This document shows positions 1-5,350 of a DNA stretch of 5,724 nucleotides, one piece after another (the first letter of the stretch is position 1; each line of letters starts with the position of its first letter). Source of the DNA: Promethearchaeota archaeon (GTDB lineage: Archaea > Asgardarchaeota > Lokiarchaeia > Sigyniarchaeales > Promethearchaeaceae); NCBI GenBank assembly GCA_014729055.1, contig WJKO01000352.1:1-5724 (forward strand), given 5' to 3'. A model generated the notes under the pieces. The model did not search any database and was not told where the DNA came from. It saw only the letters and a program-made list of their open reading frames with translations. The position numbers were made by a program, and so were the translations under genes.

Positions 1-2
1 AC

Positions 3-374
3 GATCTTATTAAGAAGATAAAAGATGCAGGTTGGTATGATTTATTTAAGGAACATATTGAAGATAGTATGTTGCAATCTATATCTAATACGATATATCC
101 TGGTTTGAGTGATAAAGTACTCTTTAAGTTTTCATCAACTCCGCTCAGTATTGAGAAAGCGGTTGGCAGTTCAGAAGGAGGAATTACTGGATGGTCTTAT
201 GAAACAGAAGTGCCGGTTATCAATGACCTAAAGAAGATAGCAAAATCCGTGAAGACCCCCATTCCTTCAGTCTTGCAAGCAGGACAATGGGCATATAGTC
301 CAGCTGGTATTCCCACAGCAATACTAACCGGTTGGTATGCCGCCCAACATATAATAAAAAATAAAAGGTTTTAG
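3..374 (+). CDS. FAD/NAD(P)-dependent oxidoreductase, phytoene-desaturase (CrtI)-like, C-terminal fragment
   Basis: The reading frame is open from the left edge to a TAG at 372-374, giving about 123 residues; the real start lies outside the window. The ATG at 69 is probably internal, because in-frame codons upstream read like normal protein (DLIKKIKDAGWYDLFKEHIEDS, split by no stop). The text matches the C-terminal part of the phytoene-dehydrogenase-like flavoprotein family: a TPLS segment, a glycine-rich GGITGW stretch, then AGQWAYSPAGIPTAILTG followed by an amphipathic final helix, the usual place where the last FAD-contacting loop and helix sit. Known family members are amine-oxidase/desaturase-fold flavoproteins acting on lipids or isoprenoids such as carotenoid precursors or geranylgeranyl chains. 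The N-terminal Rossmann GxGxxG motif is not in view, so the substrate cannot be named. It is transcribed towards, and convergent with, the superoxide reductase gene. Confidence 0.75.
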   Translation, partial: DLIKKIKDAGWYDLFKEHIEDSMLQSISNTIYPGLSDKVLFKFSSTPLSIEKAVGSSEGGITGWSYETEVPVINDLKKIAKSVKTPIPSVLQAGQWAYSPAGIPTAILTGWYAAQHIIKNKRF

Positions 375-393
375 ACAATAGATTACATAAAAT

Positions 394-403
394 AAAAAAA
401 AAA
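394..403 (-). terminator. Oligo-T terminator of the superoxide reductase gene
   Basis: A run of ten A on the plus strand is T10 on the minus strand, 24 bases after the end of the superoxide reductase stop codon, in the short convergent gap between that gene and the oxidoreductase. Archaeal RNA polymerase terminates at such U-rich tracts without needing a hairpin, and I see no strong hairpin here. No comparable T-run serves the plus-strand oxidoreductase gene in this gap, so its transcript may run on antisense into the superoxide reductase gene. Confidence 0.6.
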
Positions 404-426
404 GTGCCATTCAATTATAGTTTTAA

Positions 427-762
427 TTAGAGTTCAAGTTCATTTTCCCAAATTCCATGGATATTACAATAGATAACTGCCATTAATTTCTTAATATTAT
501 CCACTGACGTCAATGTAAAACAGGCTACGGGTTGTGCGAGTGATGCCGTAGGTTCGGATGACCCGACTTCTAGTGTCCGTCCATTATTATCGACAGTATA
601 TAATTTCATCCAACCGATAAAATGGTCTTTGGTTGAAGGATGCATAATATCTTTACCACAAGATACGGTAACTTTAGTTCCATCAATTGCAATATGTGGT
701 ACGTGTTTTTCTTGTGTTTCTTCCGCTTTTTCATGTAAAATATCTTTTATCATATTTATCAT
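427..762 (-). CDS. sor: Superoxide reductase, class II (neelaredoxin / desulfoferrodoxin C-terminal type)
   Basis: This 111-residue cytosolic protein should reduce superoxide to hydrogen peroxide at a mononuclear non-haem iron site without making oxygen, the usual defence of anaerobes. All expected ligands can be read: His20 in EKHVP, His41 and His47 in HPSTKDHFIGW, and Cys99 and His102 in YCNIHGIW, that is four histidines plus one axial cysteine. The Glu18-Lys19 pair before His20 matches the Glu/Lys loop that caps the active site and guides superoxide in. There is no N-terminal desulforedoxin (CxxC...CC) centre, which makes it the one-iron class II form; no rubredoxin gene is visible as electron donor. 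It is slightly shorter than typical neelaredoxins (about 115-130). Two further cysteines, Cys35 and Cys81, are not ligands in the family pattern. Start: Met1 (762) or Met4 (753); neither has a clear ribosome binding site. It has its own TATA box and lies downstream of an Lrp-like regulator. Confidence 0.93.
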   Translation of the reverse strand: MINMIKDILHEKAEETQEKHVPHIAIDGTKVTVSCGKDIMHPSTKDHFIGWMKLYTVDNNGRTLEVGSSEPTASLAQPVACFTLTSVDNIKKLMAVIYCNIHGIWENELEL

Positions 763-811
763 CTTTTTTATTTTTCTCTCGTAAGAATAGATAACAGTAA
801 ATTATCATTTT

Positions 812-827
812 TGAAAACGATTTTTCT
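812..827. promoter_or_regulatory. Dyad GAAAA-N4-TTTTC between TATA box and expected transcription start
   Basis: The plus strand reads T GAAAA CGAT TTTTC T, a perfect 5-base inverted repeat with a four-base spacer (813-817 and 822-826). It lies directly downstream of the superoxide reductase TATA box and upstream of where transcription should begin (around 810). This is a usual site for archaeal repressors that block polymerase recruitment. The GAAA...TTTC half-sites resemble those reported for archaeal feast/famine (Lrp-type) regulators such as Pyrococcus FL11, though with a different spacer. In DNA this AT-rich, a dyad of this size can arise by chance. Confidence 0.4.
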
Positions 828-830
828 AAC

Positions 831-839
831 TTATATAAA
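831..839 (-). promoter_or_regulatory. Archaeal TATA box for the superoxide reductase gene
   Basis: The minus strand reads TTTATATAA, close to the archaeal TBP-binding consensus (TTTAWATA). It lies 69-77 bases upstream of the Met1 codon. With a start about 25 bases downstream of the box centre, transcription should begin near position 810, leaving a leader of about 47 bases. The bases just upstream on the minus strand (AACAATAA) are A-rich, as expected for a TFB recognition element. This is the strongest promoter-like sequence I noticed in the window. Confidence 0.65.
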
Positions 840-855
840 TTATTGTTATAGTTGA

Positions 856-894
856 TAAACAATAAAGGCGGTTTAAAACGGCGGTTTAAACAAT
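856..894. repeat. Nested direct repeats upstream of the superoxide reductase promoter (candidate operator)
   Basis: Two sets of exact direct repeats are interleaved. TAAACAAT occurs at 856-863 and 887-894, 31 bases apart, close to three helical turns. Inside it, GGCGGTTTAAA occurs at 867-877 and 880-890, 13 bases apart. The GC-rich GGCGG cores stand out in otherwise very AT-rich intergenic DNA. The cluster sits 17 to 63 bases upstream of the TATA box of the superoxide reductase gene, a place where an upstream-binding activator or a multimeric Lrp-type regulator could sit. It could also be a remnant of local duplication; no protein partner can be assigned from sequence. Confidence 0.55.
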
Positions 895-906
895 AGAGAA
901 TAAGTG

Positions 907-912
907 AAAAAA
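907..912 (-). terminator. Weak oligo-T terminator after the Lrp-like gene
   Basis: The minus strand reads TTATTTTTTCACTTATTC soon after the Lrp-like gene's stop, with T6 at 912-907, about 18 bases past the stop. This could end transcription of the regulator and separate it from the independently promoted superoxide reductase gene. The run is short, so readthrough is possible. Confidence 0.35.
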
Positions 913-929
913 TAAGATAGATGTATTGA

Positions 930-1472
930 TCAATATCTTCCTTCAGCTTCTGCAAGCCTCACCGAACATTTTTCACCACATCCGTTCGTTAAATCGGGAT
1001 CGTGGTCGTCCATTTCAAAATCGATGGGTAACACGAATGGTTTCAAATAATCTGTCACTATATCCATTTTAACGTCATTAATATAATCTTTATTGCGGAA
1101 ATGATAATTGATTACGTTGTCCAGCTTTTTGAGACTAGAGCTTGCCATATATAGCATTATATTCTTTTCGCCGCTTAATTTCATAGCGTTTATGATAAAA
1201 GGGCAATATTTTGCCATGTGAAAAATCTCTTCCGGCTTTCTGGTGGCAATTTCTACTTTAATTAAGTTAATGTTTGCCACTCTAAAATCTATCCCAAATT
1301 GGGCCGAGAGAACCCCTTTATCCTCGAGTTTGTGAATTCGAGAACCCACTGCGGGCTGTGACCGACCAATCTTTTTTGCTATTTCGCTGTGTGTTATATT
1401 TGGGTTTTTCTGTAAGATCATAATTATTGATTTATCCAAATCATCGAGATCAAATTTCTCACTAAGACTCAT
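930..1472 (-). CDS. Lrp/AsnC-family transcriptional regulator with C-terminal CGEKC tail
   Basis: This 180-residue DNA-binding regulator has the Lrp/AsnC layout. Residues 9-63 form the AsnC-type winged helix-turn-helix: LDDLDKSIIMILQKNPNITHSEIA opens it (split here at about residue 32), followed by the recognition helix around GRSQPAVGSRIHKLEDKG (36-53) and the wing GVLSAQFGIDF. Residues about 68-150 form a divergent RAM/ligand-binding domain that normally drives dimer and octamer assembly (IKVEIATRKPEEI, then MKLSGEKNIMLYMASSS). Past the RAM domain comes an unusual tail of about 30 residues containing Cys165-Gly-Glu-Lys-Cys169; Cys90 lies in the RAM domain (KYCPF). A CxxxC pair could bind metal or form a disulphide, but no ligand is shown. 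The ATG at 1472 is chosen because the conserved N-terminus starts right after it. The gene lies 50 bases after the mannosidase stop and 167 bases before the superoxide reductase gene, all on one strand. Targets are unknown; autoregulation and control of the superoxide reductase are inference. Confidence 0.85.
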   Translation of the reverse strand: MSLSEKFDLDDLDKSIIMILQKNPNITHSEIAKKIGRSQPAVGSRIHKLEDKGVLSAQFGIDFRVANINLIKVEIATRKPEEIFHMAKYCPFIINAMKLSGEKNIMLYMASSSLKKLDNVINYHFRNKDYINDVKMDIVTDYLKPFVLPIDFEMDDHDPDLTNGCGEKCSVRLAEAEGRY

Positions 1473-1480
1473 AAGGATAT

Positions 1481-1501
1481 TTCTTTTTAGAAAGAATAAA
1501 A
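1481..1501 (-). promoter_or_regulatory. Candidate promoter and overlapping dyad of the Lrp-like gene
   Basis: On the minus strand TTTTATTC (1501-1494) lies 22-29 bases before the Lrp-like ATG, the spacing expected for a leaderless or nearly leaderless archaeal transcript. It partly overlaps a perfect dyad TTCTTT-N4-AAAGAA at 1481-1496, between the TATA-like element and the ATG. Such overlap is the usual arrangement for autorepression by archaeal Lrp-type proteins. Both elements are AT-only or nearly so, so chance is a serious alternative, and the gene may instead be co-transcribed with the mannosidase. Confidence 0.3.
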
Positions 1502-1522
1502 CTTTTTTCGTTTGAAAATCAT

Positions 1523-4384
1523 TTATTTAAACTTAATTCTCATTGTTTTAATCTCAAATGGTTTTAGAGTAATTTTTATCTTGTTTTTATCGAAAGAAAT
1601 GCTTGATGTTGCCCGTTCTAATAGATCGACTTCCTCTACTACCGATATTAGCGAATTGGTCTCAATTTTTAGGATCGTTTCCTTTGAAATATTTGAATAA
1701 TTGACTAAACGAATAACTACATTCTTACAATGCCATCTCCACTTATCGTGGGAATCTAATTGATCGAATTCGTCTCCAGTCCATTCTGAGGGTTTAATTG
1801 CAGTAATTATAATGTCTTTTTCATTATTCGGTAATCTTATGCCATTCATATAGGGTTCTATTATATCCTCGTTAGATTTGATGGATGTTGCTCTGATTTT
1901 CATATAATTGCTTACAAGAACAATCGGAGCGAAATTAAACTCATATCCTGTAATCCATGGCCTACTTTCCATAGTATTTGCTTTGTGTAACATAAGCGCA
2001 AAATCAAAAATTAACGGAATCATATCAGTATGCGTAGGTCTCTCATTTTCTGGAATAAGAAGAGTAGCAACGTCTTTACCATTGGGCTTCGGATATTTCG
2101 GCGTTCTAACAATAGTTAAATAGACTCCTTTCATATCTGCATTAAAGCCATATCTATTATTATTCAAGATAGAACATCCCGCATCTTCATCGGAAATATC
2201 TATCCATTTATGCATATTCATCTCCCATTTGGCTTTCTCAAATGATGTTTTCATATTCCTTTTTCTGTTTATCCAACCAAATGGAATCTCGCAAGCCACA
2301 TCTTCCGATGATAGCGCAAGAGGAATAAAAAACTTTACTAATCGTTCTGCATTATGTAGATTGGTGCTAACTCTAAATCTTAACATGGATTCTTCGGGAT
2401 AAATGAACCATTGAATTTTCAGGATAGAATCTTCAAAAAAATAAACCGAGGAGATGTATGGTAGCCCCGCTTTAGTAAATTTTAATTCTGATTTATTGGC
2501 AGTGTTAAGAGGTATTTCTTTACTTCTATAATTGGGATCAATATTCCAAGCATCGTATCTTTCAGGTTTATCGATATATACCCGAAATCCAGACTTTATC
2601 TCCTTATCATCTTTGGATATGAAATTTTTTTCAATCGATTTTAGTATAAGCGATTTTAAAGATCCATTTCGTTCATCAAATAAAACCTGAATTTGCGAAT
2701 TTTCTAATCTAATCGTATTTGAAGTATTTTCATATTCAATTTTTTCTGAGATTTCAACCTTATAAGGATTTAACATACTCAAGGAAAATGTATGTAAACT
2801 AAAAGGTGCTAAATCATTAATCCAATATAATTCTTGATTTATAAAAAGATTTAAATCTGTAATCCATGTAAAGGGATTATAGATGAAAAGTTGTTGATCT
2901 TCTTTTAATTCTAGTAGATTTTTACCCGTAACATTATCATATTTCTGTTCTTCAACACATATAGCATTTTGATTAATTTCCACGAGACTGAGTTGAGAGC
3001 CACCTTGAGATGGAATGGAATGGATGAACATTTCTTTTGCAGAATTTACTGCCTTTTTTTGCTCTTCTATCGCCAGCAGATAAACATCAGCAAGAGAAGA
3101 GCCAGGTAATATGTCATGGAACTGGTTAAATAAACAGAGTCGCCACATCTCAAAGGTTTCTGCTTTGCCGTACAGTTCTGGCATTTTAGACCTAATTGCT
3201 GACAGAGTTACGAACATTTCTGCAAATCGAACCCATAATTCAGCCCGTCGATTAAAATGTTTAACCCGAACGTTGGTAGTTTTGACTCCTCTGTGGTATT
3301 CTAAATAAAGTTCATCATTCCATACAAGGAGACGATCACCTACTTCTTTCCTGATTTTATCCATAAATTCGTCTTGTGTTATATGATTCCCTCTATATCT
3401 GTTCTGCAGTAAATTTGCTATCAAGATTTCAGGTTCAATTGGTCCCTTACCTCCATCACCAATGCCATAAAAAATTCCTATATCCTTAAGATAATCGTTT
3501 TTCTTATTCGAGATATATTTCTTAATCGCTTCCATTTCCATGTGAGAATCAACTATCATACTTGCACATCTTTTCTTTGGAAATCTTGATATTCTTCTGA
3601 ATTGTTGTAACATCTTGAGTGCTTTAAATTTGTGTTTAAATTGATAAACAAAAATATCAGTGCCGTCGATTCCTCTCCAATTGAAAAAAGAAAATGGGAA
3701 TTCATTGGTATCATTCCAGAGAATCTTCGCCGTCCACATAAACTCTGCTCCACTCTTAATTAGAATCTGTGGTAAAGACCACGGGAATCCAAAACAATCG
3801 TTTAATGATGATATTTTTGATATTTTCCCAAATTCCCGTAAATAAAATAACTGGCCGTATAAGCGATGACGGACTAGCGATTCTCCAGTAGGCATATCCA
3901 AAGAGGGCTCAAGCCACATCCCCCCAGTAGCATTTATCCTCTCTGCTTTAACCTTTTGCTTTACTTTCTTCCATAAATTCCGGTCATATTTTTTAATCCA
4001 CTGATAATATTGTGGAGACGTTTGTGCAAAGACGAAGAAAGGATATAAATCGCAATGTTCTACTGCTTTTGCGAATGTAATATGAGCTTTTATTTTAGAA
4101 TCAATCACGGTCCAACGATAAGCCGCATCTAAATGTGAAAACCCACAAAACCAGAGGGAAAGATCATCAATATTTTCATCTTTCATTAATCTTGGCTTCA
4201 CATAATGATGAATAATTCTTGATATGACTCGAGATCTGAATGCCCACCTAAATATCTTCCGATTGATCGGATGATATAAAAAGGGTTCATACAAAAGCTC
4301 AGCACCAAATGCTGATTTAACATATTCCTGTCCTTTTTGCTTTATCGGCTTTTTTTTGTATTTCCAAGGTAATGTAATCCGCAT
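1523..4384 (-). CDS. Alpha-mannosidase, glycoside hydrolase family 38
   Basis: This 953-residue protein is a full-length GH38 enzyme, a zinc-dependent retaining hydrolase of alpha-mannosides. The catalytic domain spans roughly residues 76-335: FSHLDAAYRW carries zinc ligands His84 and Asp86, FVFAQTSPQYYQWI (117-130) and GGMWLEPSLDMPTGESLVR (154-172) are family blocks, and LNDCFGF holds the nucleophile and zinc ligand Asp196. YGIGDGGKGP (306-315) and ELYLEYHRGVKTT (358-370) follow. The helical middle domain contains FNQFHDILPGSS, with His423 as the fourth zinc ligand. The C-terminal beta-sandwich runs from about 500 to the end and has YDAWNID (610-616), IPFG (700-703), HKWIDISDEDAG (725-736) and RTPKYP (760-765). 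I see no signal peptide or membrane segment, so it probably acts in the cytosol. Natural substrate is unknown: turnover of N-glycans, mannosylated lipids or imported mannosides are options. Oddity: Tyr89 replaces the Trp that usually follows the first zinc motif. The start shares one base with the upstream gene's stop (TAATG). Confidence 0.93.
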   Translation of the reverse strand: MRITLPWKYKKKPIKQKGQEYVKSAFGAELLYEPFLYHPINRKIFRWAFRSRVISRIIHHYVKPRLMKDENIDDLSLWFCGFSHLDAAYRWTVIDSKIKAHITFAKAVEHCDLYPFFVFAQTSPQYYQWIKKYDRNLWKKVKQKVKAERINATGGMWLEPSLDMPTGESLVRHRLYGQLFYLREFGKISKISSLNDCFGFPWSLPQILIKSGAEFMWTAKILWNDTNEFPFSFFNWRGIDGTDIFVYQFKHKFKALKMLQQFRRISRFPKKRCASMIVDSHMEMEAIKKYISNKKNDYLKDIGIFYGIGDGGKGPIEPEILIANLLQNRYRGNHITQDEFMDKIRKEVGDRLLVWNDELYLEYHRGVKTTNVRVKHFNRRAELWVRFAEMFVTLSAIRSKMPELYGKAETFEMWRLCLFNQFHDILPGSSLADVYLLAIEEQKKAVNSAKEMFIHSIPSQGGSQLSLVEINQNAICVEEQKYDNVTGKNLLELKEDQQLFIYNPFTWITDLNLFINQELYWINDLAPFSLHTFSLSMLNPYKVEISEKIEYENTSNTIRLENSQIQVLFDERNGSLKSLILKSIEKNFISKDDKEIKSGFRVYIDKPERYDAWNIDPNYRSKEIPLNTANKSELKFTKAGLPYISSVYFFEDSILKIQWFIYPEESMLRFRVSTNLHNAERLVKFFIPLALSSEDVACEIPFGWINRKRNMKTSFEKAKWEMNMHKWIDISDEDAGCSILNNNRYGFNADMKGVYLTIVRTPKYPKPNGKDVATLLIPENERPTHTDMIPLIFDFALMLHKANTMESRPWITGYEFNFAPIVLVSNYMKIRATSIKSNEDIIEPYMNGIRLPNNEKDIIITAIKPSEWTGDEFDQLDSHDKWRWHCKNVVIRLVNYSNISKETILKIETNSLISVVEEVDLLERATSSISFDKNKIKITLKPFEIKTMRIKFK

Positions 4385-5283
4385 TAGGCATCAGTTTGTG
4401 TTTCATCTGTTTTCTTTTGGAAATCTTTGGAAAATAATGAATACATAACCTTTTCAAGAATATCACGCCGATTTTGGAAGTATAAAGAACAAGAAAATAA
4501 ATCTTCGATTATTAGCTGTGTTATTCTCGATTCCCATTTGTGTTGTTTGAGTCTTCTTAAATTATCATCAGATTCTTCAAGGACTTGCTCTGGGCAAAAT
4601 AATCTATACTCTAATCCATTTTTTATGAAATTTACGAATTCTTTGTTTTTCAACCGCATCTTTGAAACTTTTCTATAGGCTTTGGTATACAATTTCTTAG
4701 AGTTGAGATCAAATAATTTCTGATATGGATATATTTGACAATATACAGGTCTTTGTGAATAAATGGTACATTTATTATTCTGAGAATTAAAAAAAACGCA
4801 TTGCTGTTCTTCATCTATATCAATTTTCTTTAAACTAGGATTTATAACCAGAAAATCGTTATATACCTCTTCACCGTAATTTTCTATCATGTGATCATCA
4901 AAGTTACGTTTCGTAATGAAGTAGAATAAGTTTTTTGGGTGTCCTCGATTGTGATCAAGTGCCCTTAAATATATCTCCTTATTGCTTTTCAACCAAAATG
5001 CACAATCACCTAACGTTATTGGTATTCTAAATTTAACGTGATCACAACATTTACCACAGTTATTGCATCTAAAATATACCTCATTAGGAATCTTAACTTT
5101 TAGATTAACCTTTTTTACGTGATGATCTATCATTTTGCCGATCATCTTAATTAGAGAATATCTATCATCTGGTACTCCTGACTTCTTTAAATAGACTTCT
5201 TTAAATTTCTCGTATTTAGCATCATCTTTTTCTTGAGATTTCTTCTTTTGGTGTTTCTTTTTTTGTTCTCTTGTTAGCTTCAT
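4384..5283 (-). CDS. CxxCxxCC-type (YkgJ-like) metal/Fe-S chelating protein
   Basis: This 299-residue protein belongs to the zinc- or iron-chelating CxxCxxCC family (YkgJ-like). The signature is FRCNNCGKCCD with Cys73, Cys76, Cys79 and Cys80. The second half of the site is Cys162 (QQCVFF), then Cys172 and Cys182 in CTIYSQRPVYCQIYPY, the familiar CxIYxxRPxxCxxYP block; Cys230 (LFCP) may be the last ligand. Family members bind a metal or Fe-S cluster but mostly have no proven activity; no function is claimed here. It is longer than many relatives: an N-terminal lysine-rich, probably helical arm (residues 1-35) and a tail of about 65 residues after Cys230 flank the core. No membrane segment or signal peptide is seen. 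ATG 5283 is chosen because the frame's upstream DNA looks intergenic; no clear ribosome binding site precedes it. Its TAA overlaps the mannosidase ATG by one base, so the two are co-transcribed and probably translationally coupled. Confidence 0.85.
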   Translation of the reverse strand: MKLTREQKKKHQKKKSQEKDDAKYEKFKEVYLKKSGVPDDRYSLIKMIGKMIDHHVKKVNLKVKIPNEVYFRCNNCGKCCDHVKFRIPITLGDCAFWLKSNKEIYLRALDHNRGHPKNLFYFITKRNFDDHMIENYGEEVYNDFLVINPSLKKIDIDEEQQCVFFNSQNNKCTIYSQRPVYCQIYPYQKLFDLNSKKLYTKAYRKVSKMRLKNKEFVNFIKNGLEYRLFCPEQVLEESDDNLRRLKQHKWESRITQLIIEDLFSCSLYFQNRRDILEKVMYSLFSKDFQKKTDETQTDA

Positions 5284-5317
5284 AAATTTCTCTTATGAAA
5301 CATAGAAGTCTGACGAA

Positions 5318-5327
5318 ATAAAAAACT
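5318..5327 (-). promoter_or_regulatory. Weak TATA-like element upstream of the CxxCxxCC/mannosidase operon
   Basis: The 67-base gap before the CxxCxxCC gene contains a T-rich stretch on the minus strand (AAGTTTTTTATTTCG) about 35-44 bases before the ATG. It could act as a TATA box giving a leader of about 10-15 bases, or as an oligo-T terminator for the gene entering from the right. Sequence alone does not decide which. Confidence 0.25.
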
Positions 5328-5350
5328 TATGGAATACCTAGATGACTGAT

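Noticed and set aside
69..71. ATG at 69 as the true start of a 101-residue protein.
   Set aside because: The frame is open upstream to the window edge and reads as protein, and the product lacks the N-terminal FAD-binding half of its family; it is a fragment of a longer gene.
867..890. Two-copy repeat as a minimal CRISPR remnant or transposon end.
   Set aside because: Repeat unit of 11 bases with 2-base spacing, no array, no inverted ends or target duplication; promoter-linked repeat is the better reading.
731..955. Minus-strand open frame of 74 codons across the gap between the Lrp-like and superoxide reductase genes, including an ATG at 808 near the predicted transcription start.
   Set aside because: It overlaps both real genes out of frame, is low in complexity (Lys/Asn/Tyr/Ile-rich), and covers the TATA box and repeats; it looks like AT-rich non-coding DNA without stops.
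930..960. A frameshift truncating a longer cysteine-rich tail on the Lrp-like regulator.
   Set aside because: I translated the DNA past the stop in the only other open frame given and saw no further CxxC or CLGCP-like text, so the short tail appears genuine.
1512..1700. Plus-strand open frames inside the mannosidase gene (also 1908-2123, 3111-3308, 3660-3845) and the minus-strand frame 3556-3753.
   Set aside because: All lie inside the well-supported GH38 reading frame and show no family motifs; they are shadows.
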